Assembly: GCF_024733845.1 (NCBI RefSeq)
Contig: NZ_JANRHG010000001.1
Location: 496,001 to 560,000 of the forward strand
Direction: 5' to 3'
Origin: Neomoorella sulfitireducens
GTDB lineage: Bacteria > Bacillota > DSM-521 > Neomoorellales > Neomoorellaceae
DNA length: 64,000 nt
Position numbers and translations under genes: made by a program. Position 1 is the first letter of the stretch. The number at the start of each line of letters is the position of its first letter. This document shows positions 52,328 to 60,917 of this stretch, piece after piece. Under the pieces are notes generated by a model. It was given only the letters and a program-made list of their open reading frames with translations. It was not told the DNA's origin and made no database searches.

Positions 52328-52593
52328 CAAAAGCCTTTCATCCCTCCAGGGACGAAAGGCCGCGGTTCCACCCTGTTTGGAGAATCGTTCTCCCCCCTCA
52401 GCGGGCAATATAATGCCCTGGCCAGTAACGGTGCCCGCCGGCAGGACCTACTTCAATTTCAGACCAGCAGCTCCCAGGAGCACTTCAGCGCCCGGTATCC
52501 GGGTCCACTTCCAGCCAATGGTGGTCCCTCTCTGGCGGCCCTGATGCGCCTACTCTCCCTGCTCATTGCCATTACCAGTATAAAATTCAAGTC
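52328..52593 (-). promoter_or_regulatory. T-box riboswitch leader of cysE-cysS
   Basis: The minus strand contains the T-box consensus AGGGTGGAACCGCGG (52374-52360) followed by a strong terminator (GCCTTTCGTCCCT / AGGGATGAAAGGC, then TTTTGT). Stem I starts near GAGAGTAGG (about 52560). A TGC (Cys) triplet is present in the expected 3' half of Stem I (52482-52480), but I have not folded the whole leader. Uncharged tRNA-Cys should stabilise the antiterminator and switch on cysE and cysS. Confidence 0.92.
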
Positions 52594-52599
52594 AGAAAC

Positions 52600-52629
52600 A
52601 TTATAAACCCGGACATTCATCACTGTCAA
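52600..52629 (-). promoter_or_regulatory. Consensus sigma-A promoter inside the end of ispF
   Basis: TTGACA (52629-52624) and TATAAT (52605-52600) are both perfect, with an 18-nt spacer. The -10 overlaps the ispF stop codon. It drives the T-box transcript independently of the ispDF unit. Confidence 0.9.
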
Positions 52630-53092
52630 GTAACAGGACCGTAGCCTGGGCGGCAATGCCTTCGCCCCGCCCGGTAAAACCCAGGCCCTCGGTCGTGGTA
52701 GCCTTAATACCGATCCTGTCTTTTTGTACTTCCAGGGCTCCGGCTATCCTCTCCCGCATGGCGTCAATATAGGAGGACAACTTGGGCCTTTCGGCAATGA
52801 TAATGGTATCCGCATTGCCCAGCCGGTACCCCGCCTGTTTGACCATACGATAAACCTCTTGCAGGAGAGCCAGGCTGTCGGCGTCTTTATAGCGGGGATC
52901 TCCCGGGGGAAAATACCTGCCGATATCCCCCAGGGCCGCTCCTCCCAGGAGGGCGTCGGCCAGGGCATGGAGTAAAACATCGGCATCTGAATGGCCTTCC
53001 AGGCCCAGGGAATAAGGAATTTCGATCCCTCCCAGGACCAGGCGCCGGCCAGGAACCAAACGGTGGACATCAAAGCCGCAGCCGACTCGCAT
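52601..53092 (-). CDS. ispF: 2-C-methyl-D-erythritol 2,4-cyclodiphosphate synthase
   Basis: IspF catalyses the fifth step of the non-mevalonate isoprenoid pathway. The 163-residue product has the zinc-binding GFDVHRLV and GHSDADVLLHALADALLGGA motifs, and later ATTTEGLGFTGRGEGIAAQA. Its ATG overlaps the ispD stop by one base. Its last codons contain the promoter of the cysteine operon. Confidence 0.96.
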   Translation of the reverse strand: MRVGCGFDVHRLVPGRRLVLGGIEIPYSLGLEGHSDADVLLHALADALLGGAALGDIGRYFPPGDPRYKDADSLALLQEVYRMVKQAGYRLGNADTIIIAERPKLSSYIDAMRERIAGALEVQKDRIGIKATTTEGLGFTGRGEGIAAQATVLLLDSDECPGL

Positions 53093-53781
53093 TAATTGTC
53101 ACCTGCCATGAGTGCCCGGGCCAGGACCATGTCGCCCGGGGTGGTAATCTTAATATTTATTTCTTCTCCCGGTACCAGCTTCACCGGAAAACCCGCCCTT
53201 TCCACCAGGGTTGCATCGTCGGTGGCCTGCCAGCCGTTGATTTCAGCCTTCCGGTAGGCTGCTGCCAGCCAGTCCCGGCGGAATACCTGGGGGGTTTGTA
53301 CGGTCCACAGTCCCCGGCGTTCCAGGGTAGCAGTAACCAGGTCCTCAGTATTACCCCTCTTAATGGTTTCTTTGACCGGCAGGGCCGCAATGGCCGCCCC
53401 GGTATCCCGGGCGGCGGCAATTACCCGCTCCAATAGAGCCGGGCTTAAAAAAGGCCGTGCACCATCATGCACGGCCACCCATTCCGCTCCCGGCGCTATA
53501 GCTTTAAGGCCGGCGGCAATGGAATCCTGCCGTTCCTTGCCACCGCCTACTATTTGCCTTACCTTCAGATAAGGAGCTGCGTTAACTACCTGCCGGCACA
53601 GAGAAATATCTTCCGGCCGGGTTACGACAATGACTTCATCTACCAGGGAAGAGGCCTCGGCGACCGCCAGGATGTAGGCCAGTAAAGGTTTTCCTCCCAG
53701 GGGTAAAAAGACCTTATTGCTGCCGGCACCCAGCCGCCGTCCCTGGCCGGCAGCGGCCACAATCAGGCTCAGGAAAGGCAC
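53092..53781 (-). CDS. ispD: 2-C-methyl-D-erythritol 4-phosphate cytidylyltransferase
   Basis: IspD adds CMP in the third step of the same pathway. The 229-residue product has the nucleotide-binding [20 protein letters not shown], the motif [20 protein letters not shown], and near the end [20 protein letters not shown]. The start is GTG 53781, preceded by GGTGAG. It overlaps the PIN-TRAM gene by 13 nt. Confidence 0.96.
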   Translation of the reverse strand: MPFLSLIVAAAGQGRRLGAGSNKVFLPLGGKPLLAYILAVAEASSLVDEVIVVTRPEDISLCRQVVNAAPYLKVRQIVGGGKERQDSIAAGLKAIAPGAEWVAVHDGARPFLSPALLERVIAAARDTGAAIAALPVKETIKRGNTEDLVTATLERRGLWTVQTPQVFRRDWLAAAYRKAEINGWQATDDATLVERAGFPVKLVPGEEINIKITTPGDMVLARALMAGDN

Positions 53782-54920
53782 TGGTACTCACCACGCTCCA
53801 GGGCCTGGTGATTGGAACCCATTTTACGTTCCTGCCCCTTGGGCCGGGCAAAGATCATCCGGCCAGCTGCCGTTTGCAGGACACTTGTCACCAAAACGGC
53901 AACGGTCTGGCCAATGTAGCGGCGACCGTTTTCGACCACGATCATGGTACCGTCGTCCAGGTAAGCCACCCCCTGGCCAATCTCTTTGCCGTCCTTGATA
54001 ACCTGGACGGTCATCTCTTCCCCCGGCAAGACAACGGGTTTGACGGCATTGGCCAGCTCGTTGATATTCAATACACGCACTCCCTGGAGTTCGGCCACCT
54101 TATTCAGGTTAAAATCATTGGTCAGGATTGGGGCGGACAATTTCTGGGCCAGGCGAACCAATTTGCTGTCCACCTCCGCCAGTTCTTCAAAATCAATTTC
54201 CAGGACCTTTACGTTTACACCCATTTCCTTGCGGATCTTATTGAGGATATCAAGGCCCCGGCGGCCGCGGTTGCGTTTTAACAGGTCGGAAGAATCGGCT
54301 ATGTGCCGCAATTCTTCTAAAACGAAGGAGGGGATAATCATGGTCCCTTCAATAAACCCGCTTTTAATTATATCGGCAATACGGCCGTCGATGATCACGC
54401 TGGTATCAAGAATTTTAGCTCCCGGTTTCCCGCCGTCAGCCTTGCCTTTTTCCCGGTCCTTGCCTCCGAAGCGAGGAATAAGATTAAATATGCCCCAGAT
54501 TTCATCTTTACGTTTAGTGCCCAGGCTCCAGCCCAGGTAGCCGAGGAAGAGGCTGCCGGCCATAGGAATGTATGGTCCAACCAGCGGCAGGTGAAAAAAG
54601 GAGGCACCTAATAAATTAGCTATTATAAGTCCAAAAATAAGTCCCAGGGAACCGCTGATTATTTCCTGGACCGGTAGCCGCTGCAACCTCCCTTCCAGCC
54701 AGCGCGTCGATTGGGTGACAAAAATAATCAAACGCCGGGCCAGGTTATAACCGATTAAAGCTGCAATCAAGGTCGCCAGGGCCAGGAGGGTAAAACGCAG
54801 CCCCGGTAAAAGCCTGGTGCCCCAGCTCTGCTGCCAGAAGTCTATCCCCAGCTGGGAGGCATAAAAACCTGCGGCACCCGCCACCAGGGCTATGGCAACC
54901 CGTAAAAGGCGGTATAACAT
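53769..54920 (-). CDS. PIN-TRAM membrane protein (YacL type)
   Basis: The 383-residue product has four N-terminal membrane helices (within residues 1-140), then a PIN-like nuclease domain ([51 protein letters not shown]) with the acidic residues conserved. A C-terminal TRAM RNA-binding domain follows ([20 protein letters not shown]). This is the YacL family, always near ispD in Firmicutes. Its substrate is not established. The ATG follows AAGGTGAAAG. Confidence 0.9.
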   Translation of the reverse strand: MLYRLLRVAIALVAGAAGFYASQLGIDFWQQSWGTRLLPGLRFTLLALATLIAALIGYNLARRLIIFVTQSTRWLEGRLQRLPVQEIISGSLGLIFGLIIANLLGASFFHLPLVGPYIPMAGSLFLGYLGWSLGTKRKDEIWGIFNLIPRFGGKDREKGKADGGKPGAKILDTSVIIDGRIADIIKSGFIEGTMIIPSFVLEELRHIADSSDLLKRNRGRRGLDILNKIRKEMGVNVKVLEIDFEELAEVDSKLVRLAQKLSAPILTNDFNLNKVAELQGVRVLNINELANAVKPVVLPGEEMTVQVIKDGKEIGQGVAYLDDGTMIVVENGRRYIGQTVAVLVTSVLQTAAGRMIFARPKGQERKMGSNHQALERGEYQCLS

Positions 54921-54991
54921 GCTTTCACCTTCTTTTGATCTTTACTTTTCAATTTTTCCTCACCCCACCCCATCTTATACCATCGAAACCA

Positions 54992-55474
54992 TCAGGCCAA
55001 AAGTTTTTCCAGCAGGGCTTCTACCTGCTTTTTTTCATAATTGCGGGCCAGGGCCAGTTCACTGATTAAAATCTGGCGGGCATTTTCTAACATTTTACGT
55101 TCACCGGTAGACAGCCCCTTATCCTGCTCCCGCCTGGCCAGGAGGCTTACTACTTCAGCCACCCGGCATATATTCCCGCTGCGCAATTTCTCCAGGTTAT
55201 CCCGGTAGCGGTGATTCCAATTGGTCCCGGAATTGCCCCCGGTACTCTTCTCTTTAAGGATCTTGATTACTTCCTTAACCCCTTCTTCGTCCACAACTTC
55301 CCTTAAACCTGCTGCCTTTTCACTCTCCAGGGGTAACATTACCTTGATGTCCCCCAGGGGGAAGCGCATGATATAGTACTTTTTCTTCTGGCCCAGTACC
55401 TCCCTTTCCTCAATGGCCTCGATAATTCCGGCCCCGTGCATAGGATAAACGACTTTATCGCCGACTTGAAACAT
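54992..55474 (-). CDS. carD: CarD/CdnL-family transcription regulator
   Basis: CarD-type proteins bind the RNA polymerase beta subunit and the upstream fork of promoters. The 160-residue product has the N-terminal Tudor-like RNAP-interaction domain (MFQVGDKVVYPMHGAGIIEA) and a helical C-terminal domain including the tryptophan-containing GTNWNHRYRDNLEKLRSGN. The start is an ATG after GGAGGGG. It precedes the PIN-TRAM gene by 71 nt. Confidence 0.92.
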   Translation of the reverse strand: MFQVGDKVVYPMHGAGIIEAIEEREVLGQKKKYYIMRFPLGDIKVMLPLESEKAAGLREVVDEEGVKEVIKILKEKSTGGNSGTNWNHRYRDNLEKLRSGNICRVAEVVSLLARREQDKGLSTGERKMLENARQILISELALARNYEKKQVEALLEKLLA

Positions 55475-55521
55475 TCTTTACCCCCCTCCAGCAGAGAATG
55501 GGAAGTTAATTAAAACATGAT

Positions 55522-56877
55522 CTAAGCGGTTAACCCTATTTCCAGGGCTTCTGCCACCGACCGTACATCATATATTTCGCAATCGTCTTCCTTTATGAGA
55601 CGGCTCTTATTGCCGGCAGGAATAAGAAACCGCCTGAAACCGAGCCTTGCCGCTTCTTCTATACGCCTCTCAACCTGGCTTACCGCCCTTACTTCGCCTG
55701 CCAGGCCTACCTCCCCTAATACTAAAGTTTCGGCCTCAACCGGCCGGTCTTTAAAACCGGAAGCTATAGCCAGGCAAATTCCCAGGTCGGCTGCCGGTTC
55801 ATTAACGGTAATGCCGCCGGCGACGTTAAGATAAATATCATAACTGCCCAGGTGTAATCCCGCTCTTTTTTCCAGAACCGCTGTAAGCAGCAGCACACGA
55901 TTGAAATCAACTCCTGTAGCCAGCCGCCGGGGGTTGCCGAAGGTGGTCGGGCTTACCAGGGCCTGGATTTCCAGGAGCAGGGGGCGGGTTCCTTCCATAC
56001 AGGCTACCACGCTGGAACCGGCAACGCCTGCCGGGCGTTCGGCCAGGAGCAATTCCGATGGGTTGAGGACTTCTTTAAGTCCCCCGCCAACCATCTCAAA
56101 AATCCCGATTTCATTGGTAGAACCAAAACGATTTTTAGCAGCGCGCAGGACCCGGTAAGCCTGGTAGCGTTCTCCCTCAAGGTAAAGGACGGTGTCAACC
56201 AGGTGCTCCAGGACCCTGGGACCTGCTAAGAAGCCTTCTTTGGTAACATGGCCGACCAGGATAACGGCCGGCCCGCTATCTTTGGCCAGGCGCAGGAAAC
56301 GTGCCGCGCATTCCCTTACCTGGGATACGCTTCCTGGCGCCGCCTGGACAGACGGCAGGAACATGGTCTGAATAGAGTCGACTATAACCGTTACCGGATT
56401 CAGGCTTTCGATGCCGGCAATAATGGCTTCTACATTCGTTTCGGCCAGAAAATAAATCTCCCCGTTCAGGGCCTCGAGGCGCTGCGCCCTCAGCCTCACC
56501 TGTCCGGGGGATTCTTCCCCGGAGACATAAAGAATCTTGCCGTACCTGGCAGCCAGCTTCTGGGCGACCTGGAGGAGTAATGTCGACTTGCCAATACCCG
56601 GCGCCCCGCCGACCACGATTAAAGAACCCGGCACCAGCCCGCCCCCCAGCACCCGGTCCCATTCGCCCAAAGTACTTAGCAAACGCTCGCCAGTAATATC
56701 AGAAACCTCTACCAGGAGGGATGGATGTGCCTTCAGTCCTACGAGGCTCATTCCTTCCAGGGGTACCGGTTCGGCTACCAGGCTATTCCAGCTGCCGCAG
56801 CCCGGGCAGCGGCCTAAAAAACTCAAGCTTTCATAACCGCATTGCTGGCATATAAAACGCTCTTTTCTTTTCGCCAG
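55522..56877 (-). CDS. radA: DNA repair protein RadA/Sms (probable CTG start)
   Basis: RadA promotes branch migration in recombinational repair. It has an N-terminal zinc finger (CQQCGYESLSFLGRCPGC), a RecA-like ATPase with Walker A GAPGIGKS, the RadA KNRFG motif (AAKNRFGSTNEIGIF), and a C-terminal Lon-like domain. The only in-frame GTG (56886) lies inside the Shine-Dalgarno GGAGGAGGTG, 2 nt from the upstream GGAGG. CTG 56877 is 8 nt after the inner GGAGG and gives MAKRKERFICQQCGYES, exactly the family start (451 aa). A CTG start is therefore likely but unproven. Confidence 0.93.
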   Translation of the reverse strand: MAKRKERFICQQCGYESLSFLGRCPGCGSWNSLVAEPVPLEGMSLVGLKAHPSLLVEVSDITGERLLSTLGEWDRVLGGGLVPGSLIVVGGAPGIGKSTLLLQVAQKLAARYGKILYVSGEESPGQVRLRAQRLEALNGEIYFLAETNVEAIIAGIESLNPVTVIVDSIQTMFLPSVQAAPGSVSQVRECAARFLRLAKDSGPAVILVGHVTKEGFLAGPRVLEHLVDTVLYLEGERYQAYRVLRAAKNRFGSTNEIGIFEMVGGGLKEVLNPSELLLAERPAGVAGSSVVACMEGTRPLLLEIQALVSPTTFGNPRRLATGVDFNRVLLLTAVLEKRAGLHLGSYDIYLNVAGGITVNEPAADLGICLAIASGFKDRPVEAETLVLGEVGLAGEVRAVSQVERRIEEAARLGFRRFLIPAGNKSRLIKEDDCEIYDVRSVAEALEIGLTA

Positions 56878-57124
56878 GAAGATCACCTCCTCCAGGCATT
56901 ATACACCAATCGCCCGCCGTTGGGAAGCATTACCATCGGTGGCCTTTTCTTCCTGAATTACCCGGTAATACGGGAATTTACATGTAGATGCGCCTGCCGC
57001 CTTTATTTCGTATTCTATTCTCTTTTAAGCTTACCAAAAAATTATTAGAAAAACATTAGAATTCTTTTGCCACCAGGCTTTTTCCATCATTTGGTATGAT
57101 TTTTATTTATAATACATACATATA

Positions 57125-57588
57125 AGCTCCTGTGACGGGCACAATATAACCAGCAGGGTCGGTTAGGGCCGAGCCAAGAAAATTATCGGGTCGGCAAAGG
57201 GCTCGGTAATTTTCGGCCAAAGGTCACCAGCAGGTCAAAGGGCTTGCTGGTCGCCGGCGGGCAGAGCAGCAATTGTTCGTCACGGCTTGCCGTTAGTCCG
57301 AAGGATTAATGGCAGGTCGGTAAGGATGATTGCTGTTCGAGCTAAGATAATCATAGTTGCCGCATGCTTTTTCTGATCAAAAAGCCCGGGGTTTCTAAAG
57401 GTCGAGAGATCTTTAGGGGCTTCACAGGTAGCTATGATTGTCGAGCAAAGGTTTTTGTAGTTGCCGTAATGGTCGGTGGCAGCCGAAAGGTTGTCGCTGG
57501 CTATGCAGGTAGCTGCAGTAGCCGGAGTTAAGGTTCTAACCGGCTCTTTAAAATGAAGGCCCTCCTTCGAGGAGTGGCCTTCATTTTA
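57125..57588 (+). ncRNA. Large structured RNA candidate (about 460 nt)
   Basis: This stretch lies between radA and a histidine kinase gene and contains no convincing ORF. It folds into many strong local hairpins read on the plus strand. Examples are 57178-57185/57207-57214 (8 bp plus an inner 6 bp), 57226-57232/57245-57251, 57264-57273/57329-57338 enclosing an 11-bp hairpin 57289-57299/57303-57313, and 57349-57356/57432-57439 enclosing 57366-57372/57379-57385. There are also 57395-57403/57408-57416 with GAGA loop and 57478-57484/57489-57495 with GAAA loop. It ends with a 13-bp terminator-like stem (57549-57561/57576-57588). GNRA loops favour the plus strand. TATAAT at 57109-57114 may be the -10. 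The upstream 56894-57108 holds nothing else I can name. Confidence 0.7.
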
Positions 57589-57591
57589 CTT

Positions 57592-57617
57592 AAAAAAGTG
57601 GCCCAGATTACCTGGGC
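57592..57617 (-). terminator. Intrinsic terminator of the histidine kinase transcript
   Basis: On the minus strand GCCCAG (57617-57612) pairs with CTGGGC (57606-57601), then CAC and TTTTTT (57597-57592). It lies about 125 nt after the kinase stop codon and next to the plus-strand RNA terminator, so the two units converge. Confidence 0.8.
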
Positions 57618-57742
57618 TAAAGGAATATATATTTAAAGGAGGTCAGAGGACACTTAAGCTGGATGGTGTTTATGTTGTTTAATGATATTATAACTCATTC
57701 CTGTTAAGAATCAATAAGGGGTATGTTAAGTTTACATTAATT

Positions 57743-59194
57743 TTAGGTTTTATTATCCTTATCCTTGCTCCCTCTATCAACTGCTACCGGTAAAGTAAAA
57801 AAGAAGCGGCTGCCCTGCCCCGGTTTGCTGGTGACACCAACATTACCGCCATGGGCTTCAATAATATGCTTGACAATGGCCAGCCCCAGGCCGGTTCCCC
57901 CCATTTCCCTGGAGCGGGCTTTATCAACCCGGTAAAAGCGTTCAAAAACACGGGGCAAGCTCTCTGCCGGTATGCCTATACCTGTATCCTCAACTTCCAC
58001 CCGAAGACCCCTGTCTTCTAAGTCGGCCCGCACCTTTACCTTGCCCCCAGCCGGGGTATACTTTATACCATTATCAATTAAATTTAGCAAAACCTGCCTT
58101 AAATAATTCTCCCCAATGGCCAGAGGTGGGAGATCTTCCGGTATCTCTATTTCCAGGGAAACTCCTTTTTCCTGTGCCAGGGGATTTACGGTAGCCAGCA
58201 CCCCTTCCAGGGCCGGCTTTAGCTGCGCCGTGCCGGAGCGAAGCTTTCTCGGGCTGTTCTCCAGACTCGAAAGGGCCAGGAGATCCTCGATTAGCTGCTG
58301 CAGGCGCCGGGCTTCTTTATTGATAATACCCAGGAAACGGCGACTAACCCGGGGATCTTCCAGGGCCCCTTCCAGCAACGTCTCTACAAAACCCCGGATT
58401 GACGTCAAGGGTGTGCGCAGTTCGTGGGAAACATTGGCCACAAATTCCGTCCGCATCTGTTCCAGGCGGCGGATATTAGTTACATCACGAAAGATAAGGG
58501 CTACTCCCACTACCCGTTTTTGAGCACTTACTATAGGGGCTCCATAAATATTAAAATACTGGCTGGTAGCAGGAAACAGGCGGGTTTCTATTTCCAGGGG
58601 TACACCGCTGGCCAGGATTTCTTTAACCAGCTTATCAACCTCGTAATTCCGTATTATCTCCAGTAAATATTTATGCTCGACTTCGCCTCCCTTTTTACCA
58701 AATACAACCTCGGCCGCCGGATTTAAAAGGATTACCCGTCCAACCTGATCTACGGTTACCAGGGCATCCCTCATGCTGGCTATGATAGCCTGCATTTTAT
58801 TCTTTTCTTCAGCTATTTCCCGGAAATTATTTCTTATTGTTTCCACCATGACATTGAGATGGTGAATTAACAATCCTATCTCATCATTTCGCTGGAAGTC
58901 AATCCGCTGCTCCAGATCACCGCCGGCAATTTTCTGCATTAAGGGTAACAGGGACCGCAGGGGCATGACTATTTCCCTGGACAGGATAATAGTGCCGATA
59001 GTCATTACCGCCACAACCGCCATCATTACCAGTAATAACTGCCCTTCCAAACCGGCTCCCGGCATGCCGGTTGGTGATAACGACATTTCCTGGAAATTAA
59101 TGATGGACTGTCGCAGGTAAAGATAAGCAGCCGCCAGGGTCAAGTAGAGAAGGGCTAAAAAATTTCCGGCTATCTTCCAGCTTAAGGAACGCAT
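57743..59194 (-). CDS. PhoR-like membrane histidine kinase without adjacent regulator
   Basis: ATG 59194 gives 483 aa. It has two membrane helices (about residues 8-28 and 52-73) around a very short outer loop, a HAMP domain (PLRSLLPLMQKIAGGDLEQR), and a PAS domain (~135-235). HisKA follows with the phosphoacceptor in FVANVSHELRTPLTS, then HATPase with NLIDNGIKYTP, DTGIGIP and GGTGLGLAIVKHI. The layout is that of PhoR/WalK. No response regulator gene is next to it; the neighbour is an HD-GYP protein. The start overlaps no other gene and lies 21 nt after that gene. Confidence 0.93.
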   Translation of the reverse strand: MRSLSWKIAGNFLALLYLTLAAAYLYLRQSIINFQEMSLSPTGMPGAGLEGQLLLVMMAVVAVMTIGTIILSREIVMPLRSLLPLMQKIAGGDLEQRIDFQRNDEIGLLIHHLNVMVETIRNNFREIAEEKNKMQAIIASMRDALVTVDQVGRVILLNPAAEVVFGKKGGEVEHKYLLEIIRNYEVDKLVKEILASGVPLEIETRLFPATSQYFNIYGAPIVSAQKRVVGVALIFRDVTNIRRLEQMRTEFVANVSHELRTPLTSIRGFVETLLEGALEDPRVSRRFLGIINKEARRLQQLIEDLLALSSLENSPRKLRSGTAQLKPALEGVLATVNPLAQEKGVSLEIEIPEDLPPLAIGENYLRQVLLNLIDNGIKYTPAGGKVKVRADLEDRGLRVEVEDTGIGIPAESLPRVFERFYRVDKARSREMGGTGLGLAIVKHIIEAHGGNVGVTSKPGQGSRFFFTLPVAVDRGSKDKDNKT

Positions 59195-59215
59195 GGCCCT
59201 CACCACCAACAAAAG

Positions 59216-60418
59216 TTATGTAAGCAAACATGGGGCTACGGCTACAACTTGCGGGTCAAACTGGCTGCCGCTACCCCGGTTCAAAATAGCCAGTGCTTCT
59301 TCAGGAGTTCTGGTAGGCTGGTAGGGCCGTAATGAAGTCATGGCGTCAAAGGCATCGGCCAGGGCAATTATACGTGCCCCCAGGGGAATTTCTCCACCCT
59401 GCAGGCCGTAAGGGTAACCTTTGCCGTCGTAACGTTCGTGATGGAGGCCGGCATCACGGGCTAAATCTTTCAAACCTGAAACACTCGTTAATAAATCTAT
59501 CGTCCGCACCGGATGCTGGCGTACTATTTTTATTTCCCTGGTATCAAGGGGGCCGGGTTTATCCAGAATAGCCCGGGGAACGGCAATTTTACCAAAATCA
59601 TGCAGGAGGCCTGCGATCTCTAAACGCCCTGTTTCTTCTTCGCTGAAGCCAAGACAGCGGGCCAATTTCACAACGTACCCGGCCACCCGCTGGGAATGTC
59701 CGGCCGTATAAGTATGCTTGGTATCAATAATCCTGGCAAAAAGATTGATGGTAATTTTCATCGGCTCATTTACATTAAATTTTACAGGCGGGAGGTTCAA
59801 TATTAAACGAAACATTTTTAACTCAAGGGCAGCATTGGTGGCTACTTCCGCAAAAAGAAATTCCTGCATCAGGCTATCGAGGACAGCCGGCAATTCCGGA
59901 GGGAAAGCTCCCTGTACCTTGCGTTCCATAGCCTTTTTTACTGCCGGCCAGTCGCTACCCGGGTTGGTACGCAGGGCGAGATCAAAATGGTCAGCTAACC
60001 CCAGCAGCAGGGCTCCGGGAACAATGGCTCCCCCTTTCAGGCCGCGGGGAAAGCCGGAGCCATCCCAGTGTTCATGGTGGTCCCGGATCATGGCCGCTAC
60101 TTCCTCGCCCAAACCGGGAATCGCTGCTACCATGGCGGCCCCCTTACGAGGGTGTTCCCTGATTTCAGGGTTCAGTTCGGCGCCGGCTCTGGTAACGAGA
60201 TGGACCAGGTGATCATCCAGGCCTATACCTCCCAGGTCATGGAGGAGGCCGGCGTAAAAAACCTGGGTGGACTGTTCAGGCAGTACCTTTTGCGCCAGTT
60301 CCCTGGCCACCAGGGCTACCCGCCAGGCATGGTATAGCTTTGTTTCTTCTTCAACATCCAGGATTGTGGACAGGGCTACTACCAGTTCGCAAAAAGATCG
60401 ATCGGCAGGGCAACCCAC
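59216..60418 (-). CDS. Tandem HD-GYP-type phosphodiesterase
   Basis: The 400-residue protein carries two HD domains. The first (residues ~25-150) has LLHDLGG (His60, Asp61) and HHEHWDGSGFP, a GYP-like motif with Phe for Tyr. The second (~225-385) has LLHDFGK (His273, Asp274) and the full HHERYDGKGYP, so it is the better candidate for cyclic-di-GMP hydrolysis. There is no receiver or membrane segment. GTG 60418 follows GGGGGAGA. It is probably co-transcribed with the downstream histidine kinase gene. Confidence 0.88.
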   Translation of the reverse strand: MGCPADRSFCELVVALSTILDVEEETKLYHAWRVALVARELAQKVLPEQSTQVFYAGLLHDLGGIGLDDHLVHLVTRAGAELNPEIREHPRKGAAMVAAIPGLGEEVAAMIRDHHEHWDGSGFPRGLKGGAIVPGALLLGLADHFDLALRTNPGSDWPAVKKAMERKVQGAFPPELPAVLDSLMQEFLFAEVATNAALELKMFRLILNLPPVKFNVNEPMKITINLFARIIDTKHTYTAGHSQRVAGYVVKLARCLGFSEEETGRLEIAGLLHDFGKIAVPRAILDKPGPLDTREIKIVRQHPVRTIDLLTSVSGLKDLARDAGLHHERYDGKGYPYGLQGGEIPLGARIIALADAFDAMTSLRPYQPTRTPEEALAILNRGSGSQFDPQVVAVAPCLLT

Positions 60419-60436
60419 TGCGGCTCTCCCCCTTAT

Positions 60437-60473
60437 AAAAAAATCGCCCTTTATTTATTTATAAAGAGCGATT
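60437..60473 (-). terminator. Intrinsic terminator after the DUF1858 gene
   Basis: AATCGCTCTTTAT (60473-60461) pairs with ATAAAGGGCGATT (60454-60442), with one G-T wobble, and leads into TTTTTTT on the minus strand. It lies about 20 nt after the DUF1858 stop and just upstream of the HD-GYP start. Confidence 0.88.
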
Positions 60474-60493
60474 GCCTCAGGCCTTCTATAGCT

Positions 60494-60703
60494 TTACCGG
60501 GCTTCTTTGTTTACTACCATATTCAGGGCAGCTATAAGACTATCAATATCAATGCCGTGGGCCCTTGCTCCTTGCTCGATATTTTCAAAGCGCGCTGCCG
60601 CACATCCCAGACAACCCATTCCATGTTCCATAAAAACCGGGACGGTCTGCGGGTACTTGCTGACTACTTCGGTAATGCTCATTTCTTTAGTAATAGCGGC
60701 CAC
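60494..60703 (-). CDS. DUF1858-domain protein (hybrid-cluster-associated type)
   Basis: The 69-residue product MAAITKEMSITEVVSKYPQT, then VPVFMEHGMGCLGCAAARFE, matches the DUF1858 fold. The GMGCxGC motif resembles small disulphide- or metal-related domains found beside hybrid cluster proteins. The GTG at 60712 is part of GGAGGTG. GTG 60703, 8 nt after GGAGG, is taken as the start. It stands alone with its own terminator. The function is unknown. Confidence 0.88.
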   Translation of the reverse strand: MAAITKEMSITEVVSKYPQTVPVFMEHGMGCLGCAAARFENIEQGARAHGIDIDSLIAALNMVVNKEAR

Positions 60704-60860
60704 AAAATTCACCTCCTCAACTTTCTATCATCCCATTATGGGTATAATTATAAACGGTAAAGTACCCTTTGTAAAGAAAAGGAGAAAAAAGTGCCTTCTT
60801 ACCCCCTTTCTCCGGTAACGGTTAAGATATAAAGGGCCGGAGAACAACGCCCCCGGTACA

Positions 60861-60898
60861 AATAATAAATGGCCGTCCCCGTGAGTGAGGCCGGCCAT
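60861..60898 (-). terminator. Probable terminator of selC
   Basis: ATGGCCG (60898-60892) pairs with CGGCCAT (60875-60869) on the minus strand across a 16-nt loop, followed by TTATTATTTGT. It starts about 20 nt after the CCA of tRNA-Sec. The loop is long and the T-run interrupted. Confidence 0.6.
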
Positions 60899-60917
60899 AT
60901 TGCCATCTCGTCTCTGC

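Noticed and set aside
57125-57588. Short frames within the structured RNA region as a coding explanation
   Set aside because: No frame longer than a few dozen codons has a ribosome-binding site, and hairpin density with GNRA loops explains the sequence better.
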